NCBI RefSeq assembly: GCF_002482975.1
Contig: NZ_DLHA01000049.1
Coordinates: forward strand, 1 to 11,548
Direction: 5' to 3'
Source of the DNA: Flavobacterium sp. UBA7680
Lineage (GTDB): Bacteria; Bacteroidota; Bacteroidia; Flavobacteriales; Flavobacteriaceae
DNA length: 11,548 nucleotides
Shown here: positions 1 to 6,159 of the stretch, in pieces
How the letters are laid out: each line of letters begins with the position of its first letter
Position numbering within the stretch: the first letter of the stretch is position 1
Program-made: the position numbers and the translations under genes
Notes under the pieces: generated by a model
What the model saw: only the letters and a program-made list of their open reading frames with translations
Database searches by the model: none
Told to the model about the DNA's origin: nothing

Positions 1-154
1 AATTGTTCCCGTTGCTTTTGACTGGGGTAAAAAGGAAGTAAAATTTGGTAAAGCATTCTTCCCAACAGGAGATTACGAAGCAGATTTATCTATTTTGAAA
101 AAGCATTATGAAGGAGTTATCGGAAAAATTCCTCAAAATGGTTTTCAGTTGTAA
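1..154 (+). CDS. Probable 1-acyl-glycerol-3-phosphate acyltransferase family protein, C-terminal fragment
   Basis: The first complete codon is at base 2 and the frame stays open for 50 residues to a TAA at 152-154. The visible end begins IVPVAFDWGKKEVKFGKAF, continues with a PTGDYEADL stretch and ends KIPQNGFQL. This resembles the C-terminus of the small (about 180-200 residue) PlsC-like acyltransferases of Bacteroidota, which acylate lysophosphatidate or related lysolipids at the inner membrane. In that family an 'I-V-P-V-A' strand is followed by a 'G-x-x-F-x-P-T-G-D' segment. The catalytic HX4D motif would lie upstream of the window, so function cannot be confirmed here. The gene converges on the regulator at 238-690. 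The 83 bases between them contain only AT-rich sequence with no convincing terminator. The family call is a recognition-based inference from a short tail. Confidence 0.6.
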   Translation, partial: IVPVAFDWGKKEVKFGKAFFPTGDYEADLSILKKHYEGVIGKIPQNGFQL

Positions 155-237
155 ATTTTCGACGTTTTTTTAAGTTACGTGAGAATCGCTTAAATGAAAA
201 TTATTTTTAATTTTTTTGAAATATGCGATTTTTCAAA

Positions 238-690
238 TTACGGATTATAGGCCTTGAAAGTTCCGTTTTTATAAAAGATAACTATTTTCTCAATTTTACC
301 TTCTTCAGAGATTAAATTTTGATTTTTAATTTCTGGAGAAATTCTTGTTTCTGTTTTTTCAGCTTCTTTATAATGAATCGCAGAAAACAAATCTCCGCCA
401 TTTAAATTTTCATTTGAAATAATAGGAGCAGGAGTTTTTGCAGTTTCAAAAACTTCTTCATTGTTTTTAGGAAAACTTCCTTTTCCGTTCAAAATCCAAT
501 ACAAGTCAACATCCGGAAAAACCTCCATAATTTTCATGACAAAATCCAAGCTTGGTTTGTTTCTGCCAGAAAGTAGGTGAGACATACTAGAACGCTGTAC
601 GCCAATTTTATCTGCAAAAGAAGAAGCATTTAAGGCATAATAATCCAGTATAATTTCAAGACGTTTTACAAAATCATCGATGTTTACCAT
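238..690 (-). CDS. XRE-family (Cro/CI-type) helix-turn-helix transcriptional regulator
   Basis: This 150-residue protein has an N-terminal HTH_3-type DNA-binding domain at about residues 7-68. The recognition-helix region is at 30-46 (IGVQRSSMSHLLSGRNKPS), followed by the Bacteroidota-typical segment DLYWILNGKGSF at 62-73. The remainder (about 74-130) is polar and low in complexity, ending in a short hydrophobic strand-like tail (KIVIFYKNGTFKAYNP, 135-150). No catalytic or membrane segment is visible, so it is probably a cytoplasmic dimeric repressor. The ATG at 688-690 lies inside a TTTAC-N4-GTAAA palindrome, and two more copies sit upstream, which strongly suggests autoregulation. Three further copies precede the divergent carboxypeptidase at 1003, its likely target. 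Family assignment is secure; target and sign of regulation are inferred from operator placement. The inducing signal cannot be read from the sequence. Confidence 0.9.
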   Translation of the reverse strand: MVNIDDFVKRLEIILDYYALNASSFADKIGVQRSSMSHLLSGRNKPSLDFVMKIMEVFPDVDLYWILNGKGSFPKNNEEVFETAKTPAPIISNENLNGGDLFSAIHYKEAEKTETRISPEIKNQNLISEEGKIEKIVIFYKNGTFKAYNP

Positions 691-696
691 TGTAAA
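683..696. promoter_or_regulatory. Operator copy 1, TTTAC-CATT-GTAAA, over the regulator start codon
   Basis: Perfect 5-bp inverted arms around a 4-bp spacer. The regulator's start codon (CAT on this strand, 688-690) lies within the site, so a bound protein could block its own transcription or elongation. It belongs to a set of six matching sites in this gap. Confidence 0.75.
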
Positions 697-717
697 TTAT
701 TGTTTTTAAAACCGTTG

Positions 718-731
718 TTTACAAATGTAAC
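718..731. promoter_or_regulatory. Operator copy 2, TTTAC-AAAT-GTAAC
   Basis: This copy has one outer mismatch from the palindrome. Read on the minus strand it contains TACATTTG, an exact TAnnTTTG -7 element for the regulator, so binding here would occlude that promoter. Its centre is 35 bp from the centre of copy 1. Confidence 0.7.
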
Positions 732-752
732 TAAAAGAAACTAATAAAGCAA
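722..752 (-). promoter_or_regulatory. Predicted promoter of the XRE regulator gene
   Basis: On the minus strand, TACATTTG (CAAATGTA at 722-729) matches TAnnTTTG exactly. A TTG (CAA at 750-752) lies 20 bp upstream. The -7 element is inside operator copy 2, supporting autoregulation. Confidence 0.5.
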
Positions 753-753
753 T

Positions 754-767
754 TTTACAGTTGTAAA
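754..767. promoter_or_regulatory. Operator copy 3, TTTAC-AGTT-GTAAA
   Basis: Perfect arms around a 4-bp spacer, centred 36 bp from copy 2. It lies just upstream of the regulator's predicted -33 element at 750-752. Confidence 0.7.
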
Positions 768-917
768 TCGTATATAAGTGGTTGTTTAATACTAATTTAA
801 ACTTTAGATGATTGTATTTAAATGACTGAAATATTGATATTTATATTTATTTATTTTAAGTGATAACATTTGTTAACTCATATCCTTTCTTAAGGGACAA
901 TAAACGTTAAAAACCTG

Positions 918-931
918 TTTACAATTATAAA
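918..931. promoter_or_regulatory. Operator copy 4, TTTAC-AATT-ATAAA
   Basis: This copy has one mismatch, A for G at the first base of the right arm. It is the outermost of the three sites upstream of the carboxypeptidase and its centre is 33 bp from copy 5. Confidence 0.6.
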
Positions 932-948
932 TTATTATTCTTTTTTAC

Positions 949-966
949 TATTTACAATTGTAAATA
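949..966. promoter_or_regulatory. Operator copy 5, 18-bp perfect palindrome TATTTACAATTGTAAATA
   Basis: This is the most symmetrical copy; every position pairs over 18 bp. It contains the TTG at 958-960 that can serve as the -33 element of the carboxypeptidase promoter. It is the best candidate for the highest-affinity site. Confidence 0.8.
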
Positions 967-984
967 TAAAGATGTTTACTTTTG
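958..984 (+). promoter_or_regulatory. Predicted promoter of the M14 carboxypeptidase gene
   Basis: A TTG at 958-960 and TACTTTTG at 977-984, separated by 16 bp, fit the Bacteroidota TTG / TAnnTTTG pattern, although the spacer is at the short end. Both elements are inside operator copies 5 and 6. A start near 990 would give a leader of about a dozen bases before the ATG at 1003. Confidence 0.55.
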
Positions 985-989
985 TAAAC
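974..989. promoter_or_regulatory. Operator copy 6, GTTTAC-TTTT-GTAAAC
   Basis: Perfect 6-bp arms, centred 24 bp from copy 5 and ending 13 bp before the carboxypeptidase ATG. It contains the exact TAnnTTTG -7 element TACTTTTG at 977-984, so occupancy should block RNA polymerase. Confidence 0.75.
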
Positions 990-1002
990 TAATCAAAAGA
1001 CA

Positions 1003-2157
1003 ATGAATTTAGAAGAATTATTCAGCCAATACAAAGAAAAAACAATACAAGGTCGTTACCTGACTTTAGATCATATTCAACCTTTATTAGATAAACTAAA
1101 TACCAATAACCAGGTACAAATAATTGGCAGATCGGTTTTAGACGAACCTATTTATAGTTATCAAATTGGGACCGGAGAAACACGTATTTATCTTTGGTCG
1201 CAAATGCACGGAAACGAAAGCACTACCACAAAAGCATTGTTTGACTTTATTAATGTATTAAACAGTGGATCTGAAATTGCCGAGAAAATGCTTAAAACAT
1301 TTACGTTTTATTGTATTCCTATTTTAAATCCGGATGGTGCAAGACTTTATACTCGTGAAAATGCCAATAAAATTGACTTAAACAGAGATTCTCAAAACCT
1401 GACCCAACCTGAAAGTAAGGTATTAAGAGAAGTTTTTGAAAATTTCAAGCCTCATTATTGTTTTAACCTGCATGATCAACGTACTATATTTGGTGCAGGA
1501 GATACTGGTAAACCTGCAACTGTTTCATTTTTAGCCCCTTCTTATAATGAAGAAAGAGAGATAAATGAGAATCGTTTAAAAGCTATTAATGTAATTGCAG
1601 GTATTAACGATGTATTGCAGAAGTATATTCCGGGACAGGTGGGACGCTTTGATGATTCATTCAATATCAACTGCATAGGAGATACTTTTCAATTTTTAGG
1701 AGTACCAACAATTTTGTTCGAAGCTGGTCATTTTCCTCATGATTACGAGCGTGAAATCACGCGAAAGTTCCTATTTTTCTCACTTTTTTCAAGTTTCGAA
1801 CTCATTGGCGAAAACGATTTAGTTGATAACAGAATTAATGATTATTTGAATATTTCACAAAATAAAGTCGTTTTTTATGATTTTATGTATAAAAATATCA
1901 AAATAAATTATGATGGTATCGAAATTATTACGAATTTTGTCGCACAATACAAAGAAGAATTGATTGAAAATAAGATTCATTTTAACGCTTACATAGTTGA
2001 AGCGGGCGAATTGGAAAATTATTTTGGACATTATGAATACGATGCGAAAGGGGCAATTTATTCTGATGACTTTAGTGGTTTTCCGAAATCGAATCAAAAA
2101 GCAGATTTTTATTTAAATAAAAATGTTAAATTTGTTAACGGATTGATAAAAAGTTAA
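1003..2157 (+). CDS. Zinc carboxypeptidase, peptidase family M14
   Basis: This 384-residue protein carries the M14 metal and catalytic set. H69 and E72 of QMHGNEST are the first two zinc ligands. The conserved NPDGARLYTREN / KIDLNRD segment spans 109-129. H157 in NLHDQR is the third zinc ligand, and E240 in ILFEAGHFP is the probable general base. The peptidase core covers about residues 35-265. A C-terminal region of about 115 residues follows that I do not recognise. There is no signal peptide or membrane segment, so the enzyme is probably cytoplasmic, unlike the secreted M14 digestive enzymes. It may trim C-terminal residues from peptides or hydrolyse an amide such as an N-acyl amino acid or a peptidoglycan peptide; the substrate cannot be determined. 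It is divergent from the XRE regulator and its promoter is embedded in two palindromic operators. The start at 1003 fits the operator and promoter spacing. Family call is secure; substrate unknown. Confidence 0.9.
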   Translation: MNLEELFSQYKEKTIQGRYLTLDHIQPLLDKLNTNNQVQIIGRSVLDEPIYSYQIGTGETRIYLWSQMHGNESTTTKALFDFINVLNSGSEIAEKMLKTFTFYCIPILNPDGARLYTRENANKIDLNRDSQNLTQPESKVLREVFENFKPHYCFNLHDQRTIFGAGDTGKPATVSFLAPSYNEEREINENRLKAINVIAGINDVLQKYIPGQVGRFDDSFNINCIGDTFQFLGVPTILFEAGHFPHDYEREITRKFLFFSLFSSFELIGENDLVDNRINDYLNISQNKVVFYDFMYKNIKINYDGIEIITNFVAQYKEELIENKIHFNAYIVEAGELENYFGHYEYDAKGAIYSDDFSGFPKSNQKADFYLNKNVKFVNGLIKS

Positions 2158-2173
2158 TTTTTATGTGAATTTG

Positions 2174-2202
2174 TTGTTTTTTATATATATTTTTATACTT
2201 TG
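2174..2202 (+). promoter_or_regulatory. Possible promoter of the Lrp/AsnC gene
   Basis: A TTG at 2174-2176 is followed 17 bp later by TATACTTTG (2194-2202). This resembles the Bacteroidota TTG / TAnnTTTG pattern but has one base too many in the -7 box. It lies 32 bp before the Lrp-family ATG. Confidence 0.4.
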
Positions 2203-2234
2203 TAATAGCAATTAGTAATATTAATTAAAGAATT

Positions 2235-2714
2235 ATGAGTAAATTTCGTTTAGATGAAGTAGATCACCAGATTTTAGATATGTTAATAGACAATACGAGA
2301 GTTCCGTTTACTGACATTGCAAAAAAACTATTGATTTCTGCTGGTACAGTACACGTTAGAGTAAAAAAGATGGAGGATGCCGGTATCATCATGGGGTCTT
2401 CATTAGCCTTAGATTACGATAAATTAGGTTATTCATTCATTGCTTATGTTGGGGTATTCCTTAATAATACATCACAAACTAAATTTGTATTAGAGCGTAT
2501 CAATCAAATTCCATTCGTAACAGTTGCTTCTGTAACGACAGGAAAATTCAACATCTTTTGCAAAATTAGAGCAAAAGATACAAAACACGCAAAAGAAGTT
2601 ATTTTCATGATTGATGATATCGAGGGTGTTTACAGAACTGAAACTATGATTTCATTAGAGGAAAGTATTAACGATAAGAAGCGTTTGATGCATACTATTT
2701 TCAAAAATATGTAA
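2235..2714 (+). CDS. Lrp/AsnC-family transcriptional regulator
   Basis: This 159-residue protein has the standard two-domain architecture and length. An N-terminal winged helix-turn-helix covers about residues 5-62: LDEVDHQILDML opens it, then DIAKKLLISAGTVHVRVKKM, then the AGIIMGSSLALDYDKLGY wing and linker. A C-terminal RAM ligand-binding and oligomerisation domain covers about 65-148, with strands such as FIAYVGVFL and VTVASVTTGKFNIFCKIRA. The family forms octamers that respond to amino acids or related small molecules. Which metabolite or target applies here is not visible. It has its own promoter-like sequence upstream and a strong terminator at 2745-2773, so it is probably monocistronic and separate from ppc. 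The ATG at 2235 fits the family N-terminus. It is more often a local metabolic regulator than a global Lrp, but this is inference. Confidence 0.9.
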   Translation: MSKFRLDEVDHQILDMLIDNTRVPFTDIAKKLLISAGTVHVRVKKMEDAGIIMGSSLALDYDKLGYSFIAYVGVFLNNTSQTKFVLERINQIPFVTVASVTTGKFNIFCKIRAKDTKHAKEVIFMIDDIEGVYRTETMISLEESINDKKRLMHTIFKNM

Positions 2715-2744
2715 CAATTCCTCTTGAATGCTATATTAAAATAT

Positions 2745-2773
2745 AACCTCAAGTTTATTCTTGGGGTTTTTTT
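2745..2773 (+). terminator. Rho-independent terminator after the Lrp/AsnC gene
   Basis: AACCTCAAG (2745-2753) pairs with CTTGGGGTT (2760-2768) around the 6-base loop TTTATT, with a single G-T wobble. A run of seven T follows at 2767-2773. It separates the regulator from ppc. Confidence 0.9.
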
Positions 2774-2807
2774 ATGACCAATTAACCAACCAACTATAAA
2801 AGAATTT

Positions 2808-5393
2808 ATGTACACGTTGCCAAAAATAGAACGTTTTAACAAAGACGTTCTCTCTAAATACCACATTTACAATAGTGTTTTCATAACATTACCATTTGAT
2901 TCTATTGATAATACAGGTGTTTTACTGCCATTATTTACAGAAACCTGCGAAACGGGATTTAAAAAACAGGAAACTCCAAAAGAAATCTTTGATTTTTTCT
3001 CCAATAAGTTCCTGAACAATGCTTCAGAAACCGAAAAAATTGACTTAATGTTTCGTTTTATTCAATATATAGAACGCCAGATTGTATTGTTTGACGCTAT
3101 TGAAGATGCTGCTTTTCCGGAAGTTAATAATATGGAAGGGCGAGGATCTTTGCGTGATATCAAAGAAAAATCAGATGCAAAAGAAAAAGACGACGAATTA
3201 GTTAATTTTTTAGAAAATTTCAATGTTCGTACGGTTTTAACAGCGCATCCAACTCAGTTTTATCCTGGTCCTGTTTTAGGAATTATAAACGATTTGACTG
3301 AAGCAATTCGTCAAAACGATTTATTACAGATTAAACAATTATTGGCACAGCTGGGAAAAACACCTTTTATTCAGCATGAAAAACCAAATCCTTACGATGA
3401 AGCCGTTAGTTTGATTTGGTATCTTGAAAATGTATTCTACGCTACAGCGGGAGAAATTGTGCATTATTTGCAAAAAAATATTAACGACGGAAATCAAATT
3501 CAGAATCAATTGATAAAATTAGGATTCTGGCCGGGTGGTGACCGTGACGGAAATCCATTCGTTACAACAGAGATTACATTGAAAGTTGCAGATCGTTTAC
3601 GAACTTCAATTTTAAAGTGTTATTATGTTGAAATGAGAAATTTAAAAAGAAAGCTAACTTTCTCAGGTGTAGATACTTTGGTATCTGATCTTGAACATAA
3701 ACTTTATCGTTCTGTATTTTATTCTAAAGGAGAAATTTTTATCACTTTAGATGAATTATTGACGCAGCTTAATAAAATTAGAACTATAATTATTGAGAAA
3801 CATCAATCTTTATATTTAGACGATTTAGAAGCTCTTTTAGTAAAAATTAATTTATTCGGATTCCATTTTGCGACTTTAGATATTCGTCAGAATAGTAAAA
3901 TTCATAATGCTGTATTTAAAGATGTTGTGAATTATTATTTGAATTCAGGTTCAGATACTTTTCCTAAAAATTACTACGAATTGACAGAAGATCAAAAAAT
4001 CGATGTTTTATCAAAAATAAAAGGAGATTTAAATCCAGCTGATTTTGAAAACGAAATTACAAGATCGACTTTAGAATCTGTTCAGGCAATAAAAACCATT
4101 CAGGAAAATAATGGTGAAGAAGGAGCGAATCGTTATATTATTAGTAATAACGAAAGTGCCTTAAACGTAATGGAAACTTTTGCAATGATTCGTTTGAATA
4201 ATTGGGAGAATCCAACGGTTGATATCATTCCGCTTTTTGAATCTGTAGATGATTTGCAAAATGCACATCAAATCATGGAGCAATTGTATACAAATCCTGA
4301 ATATTCTAAGCATTTAAAATCAAGAGGGAACGAACAGACAATTATGCTTGGTTTCTCTGATGGTACAAAAGACGGCGGTTATTTAATGGCTAACTGGAGT
4401 ATTTATCAGGCTAAAATTTCGTTGACTGAAATTTCAAGAAAATACGGAATTAAAGCTATTTTCTTTGACGGACGTGGCGGACCTCCTGCACGTGGTGGTG
4501 GAAAAACACATAAATTTTACGCTTCTTTAGGCCCAAAAATTGAAAATAAAGAAATTCAGATCACGGTTCAAGGACAAACAATTAGTTCTAATTTTGGAAC
4601 TTTAGATTCTTGCCGTTTTAATATTGAAAACTTATTAAGTGCCGGTGTAACCAATCAGGTTTTTGGTAAAGAAAAAAATGAGCTAACTCCAGACGAAACT
4701 CAAATCTTGACGCAATTAGCTGATTTAGGTTATGACAAATATTTAAGTTTTAAGAATCATCCGAAATTCATTCCTTATTTGGAAAAAATGAGTACGTTGA
4801 AATATTATTCTAAAACAAATATAGGAAGCCGACCTTCAAAAAGAAGCAAATCTGAATCATTAGATTTTGCAGATTTAAGAGCGATTCCGTTTGTTGGATC
4901 TTGGAGTCAGTTAAAACAAAACGTACCAGGATTTTTTGGAGTAGGAACTGCTTTGAAACATTTTGAAGAATCAGGTCAATGGGATAAAGTAAGCGATTTG
5001 TACCACAATTCATTATTCTTTAAAACCCTGCTTGAAAACAGTATGATGTCATTGGCAAAATCATTTTTACCGTTAACAGCATACATGAGAAAAGATCCTG
5101 AGTTTGGTGAATTCTGGCAAATTATCTATGATGAATTCTCTGAAACCAAACGTCTTTTATTGAAAATAGCGGGTCATAAAACCTTAATGGAAAATTATCC
5201 TGATGGTATAGCATCAATTCAAATAAGAGAGCGTATTGTACTGCCATTGTTGACAATACAACAATATGCATTGTTAAAAATTAATGAATTGAACAAAGAA
5301 AATTCTGCAAATGAAGAGCTTATCAAAGTTTACGAAAAAATCGTAACGAGATCTCTTTTCGGAAACACAAATGCAAGTAGAAATTCAGCTTAA
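2808..5393 (+). CDS. ppc: Phosphoenolpyruvate carboxylase
   Basis: This 861-residue enzyme carboxylates phosphoenolpyruvate with bicarbonate to oxaloacetate, replenishing the TCA cycle in the cytoplasm. All diagnostic motifs are present in order. TAHPTQ at 145-150 has the catalytic H147, with Q where TAHPTE is usual. GGDRDGNP is at 243-250 and IIPLFES at 473-479. GFSDGTKDGG is at 515-524, FFDGRGGPPARGGG at 552-565, and IGSRPSKR at 672-679. LRAIPFVGSWSQ follows at 690-701. The length is slightly under the 883 residues of the E. coli enzyme. The C-terminus is FGNTNASRNSA, so the usual terminal N-T-G is replaced by N853-T854 plus seven extra residues. No MYTLP-like start lies upstream, and ATG 2808 follows the terminator by 34 bp. 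The DinB-fold gene begins 30 bp downstream and probably shares the transcript. Assignment is secure; allosteric behaviour is not predictable here. Confidence 0.97.
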   Translation: MYTLPKIERFNKDVLSKYHIYNSVFITLPFDSIDNTGVLLPLFTETCETGFKKQETPKEIFDFFSNKFLNNASETEKIDLMFRFIQYIERQIVLFDAIEDAAFPEVNNMEGRGSLRDIKEKSDAKEKDDELVNFLENFNVRTVLTAHPTQFYPGPVLGIINDLTEAIRQNDLLQIKQLLAQLGKTPFIQHEKPNPYDEAVSLIWYLENVFYATAGEIVHYLQKNINDGNQIQNQLIKLGFWPGGDRDGNPFVTTEITLKVADRLRTSILKCYYVEMRNLKRKLTFSGVDTLVSDLEHKLYRSVFYSKGEIFITLDELLTQLNKIRTIIIEKHQSLYLDDLEALLVKINLFGFHFATLDIRQNSKIHNAVFKDVVNYYLNSGSDTFPKNYYELTEDQKIDVLSKIKGDLNPADFENEITRSTLESVQAIKTIQENNGEEGANRYIISNNESALNVMETFAMIRLNNWENPTVDIIPLFESVDDLQNAHQIMEQLYTNPEYSKHLKSRGNEQTIMLGFSDGTKDGGYLMANWSIYQAKISLTEISRKYGIKAIFFDGRGGPPARGGGKTHKFYASLGPKIENKEIQITVQGQTISSNFGTLDSCRFNIENLLSAGVTNQVFGKEKNELTPDETQILTQLADLGYDKYLSFKNHPKFIPYLEKMSTLKYYSKTNIGSRPSKRSKSESLDFADLRAIPFVGSWSQLKQNVPGFFGVGTALKHFEESGQWDKVSDLYHNSLFFKTLLENSMMSLAKSFLPLTAYMRKDPEFGEFWQIIYDEFSETKRLLLKIAGHKTLMENYPDGIASIQIRERIVLPLLTIQQYALLKINELNKENSANEELIKVYEKIVTRSLFGNTNASRNSA

Positions 5394-5423
5394 TCGTAAT
5401 TTGTAAACTTTAAAATTATAAAA

Positions 5424-5939
5424 ATGATTGCAAGTCAGTTACTAGAAAATGAATATTCAGGTCATTTTGCCACTTATATCAGAGAAGCTGGCGATGGAAA
5501 ATTAATTGAAGAATTAGAAATTTCTCTTCACGATTTTATCCGATTTGTTCAGAATATTCCAATGGACAAATTTGATTATCGCTATGCAGAAGGGAAGTGG
5601 ACAATTAAGGATATTATTCAGCATATCATAGATACGGAGCGTATTTTTGCTTATCGTGCTTTGAGATTTTCAAGAAATGACAAAACACCTTTGCCTAGTT
5701 TTGAAGAAGATGATTATGCCAATAATACAGAATCAAATAAAAGAAGTATTCAGGATTTATTAACGGAACTTTCTGCTTTAAGACATTCAACTTTATTGTT
5801 TTACAAAAGTTTATCTGAAGATCAGCTTAAAAGAATTGGAACGGCTTCAGGCAATCAAATTTCGGTTAGAGCTTTAGGTTTTGTGATGATTGGACATCAA
5901 AAACATCATCAAAAAGTTTTTGAAGAAAGATATTTGTAA
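5424..5939 (+). CDS. DinB-superfamily (DinB_2 / YfiT-like) putative metal-dependent protein
   Basis: This 171-residue, all-helical-looking protein has the DinB four-helix-bundle signature. The sequence DYRYAEGKWTIKDIIQHIID (51-70) carries the first metal-ligand histidine, H67. The C-terminal IGHQKHHQKVFEERYL (156-171) carries the HxxxH pair H158 and H162. Family members bind Ni, Zn or other divalent metals, and some act as thiol-dependent (bacillithiol or mycothiol) transferases; most have no known reaction. It is a soluble cytoplasmic protein with no signal peptide. It begins 30 bp after ppc and is followed by a strong terminator, so a ppc-dinB transcript is likely, though no functional link to carbon metabolism is evident. 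The name refers to the fold only: this is not the DNA polymerase IV also called DinB. Family call confident, function unknown. Confidence 0.85.
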   Translation: MIASQLLENEYSGHFATYIREAGDGKLIEELEISLHDFIRFVQNIPMDKFDYRYAEGKWTIKDIIQHIIDTERIFAYRALRFSRNDKTPLPSFEEDDYANNTESNKRSIQDLLTELSALRHSTLLFYKSLSEDQLKRIGTASGNQISVRALGFVMIGHQKHHQKVFEERYL

Positions 5940-5960
5940 GACTTAAAATTTATAAAAAAC

Positions 5961-5994
5961 AAAAAACCTGTGAATTTACTTCACAGGTTTTTTT
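5961..5994 (+). terminator. Strong rho-independent terminator after the DinB-fold gene, possibly bidirectional
   Basis: AAAAAACCTGTGAA (5961-5974) and TTCACAGGTTTTTT (5980-5993) form a perfect 14-bp stem with a 5-base loop and a T-run to 5994. The matching A-run on the left flank means it could also stop transcription coming leftward from recQ. Confidence 0.93.
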
Positions 5995-5995
5995 G

Positions 5996-6101
5996 TTTTG
6001 TCATTTCGAGGAACGAGAAATCACACAAGTATTTCCTTAAAGTGAATCGTCAATCTTTGTCGAGTTTCTAGTGCGATTTCTCGTTCCTCGAAATGACAAA
6101 A
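5996..6101. repeat. Large intergenic inverted repeat (REP/MITE-like), 27-bp perfect arms
   Basis: The left arm (5996-6022) contains TCATTTCGAGGAACGAGAAA. The right arm (6075-6101) is its exact reverse complement over 27 bp. With one mismatch the pairing extends to 31 bp (to 6026 / 6071). The 44-bp core (6027-6070) is AT-rich and has no visible gene. The arm sequence resembles the dispersed 'GTCATTTCGA...GAGAAATC' palindromes I associate with Flavobacterium intergenic regions; this is recall, not a search. It sits between convergent genes directly after a terminator. It is either a non-autonomous mobile-repeat remnant or an RNA-stabilising hairpin. Confidence 0.85.
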
Positions 6102-6157
6102 AAATCCGTATTAATCCGCGCCTTCGCGATAGCGAACCCGTAAAATCCGTGTGCAAT
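6101..6157. repeat. Second intergenic repeat-like segment with AATCCG units and a GC-rich hairpin
   Basis: AAAATCCGT occurs at 6101-6109 and again at 6142-6150, with a related AATCCGCG between them. A small hairpin, TTCGC-GATA-GCGAA, is at 6123-6136. The local GC content is higher than in the surroundings. The 'AATCCGTRTTAATCCGCG' style resembles common Bacteroidota intergenic repeats (recalled, not searched). It abuts the recQ stop codon. Confidence 0.5.
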
Positions 6158-6159
6158 CT

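Larger units (their letters stand above)
691..1002. other. Divergent intergenic regulatory region (312 bp)
   Basis: This AT-rich gap separates the divergently transcribed XRE regulator and M14 carboxypeptidase. It holds both predicted promoters and five complete copies, plus most of a sixth, of a TTTAC-N4-GTAAA palindrome, listed individually. The copies form two clusters: three at 683-767 near the regulator and three at 918-989 near the peptidase. The 150 bases between the clusters (768-917) show no operator copy and no credible coding frame. A short imperfect inverted repeat TAACA-TT-TGTTA is at 864-875. Confidence 0.8.

Noticed and set aside
181..234. Inverted repeat AATCGC (184-189) / GCGATT (225-230) as a terminator of the acyltransferase gene
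   Set aside because: The loop is 35 bp, the stem is short, and only a short T-run follows. It could be a weak signal but is not convincing.
864..875. TAACA-TT-TGTTA as a seventh operator
   Set aside because: The arms and the 2-bp spacer differ from the TTTAC-N4-GTAAA consensus.
1855..2097. 80-residue minus-strand open frame inside the M14 gene
   Set aside because: Low-complexity hydrophobic translation typical of reading AT-rich coding DNA backwards.
2630..2866. 78-residue minus-strand open frame spanning the end of the Lrp gene and the start of ppc
   Set aside because: It crosses a clear terminator and two well-supported genes; no recognisable protein.
5424..5939. DNA polymerase IV (dinB) as the identity of the DinB-fold gene
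   Set aside because: At 171 residues with a metal-ligand histidine pattern it belongs to the DinB/YfiT bundle family and has no polymerase motifs.
5996..6157. CRISPR array
   Set aside because: There are only two inverted, not direct, copies of the main unit and no regular spacers.
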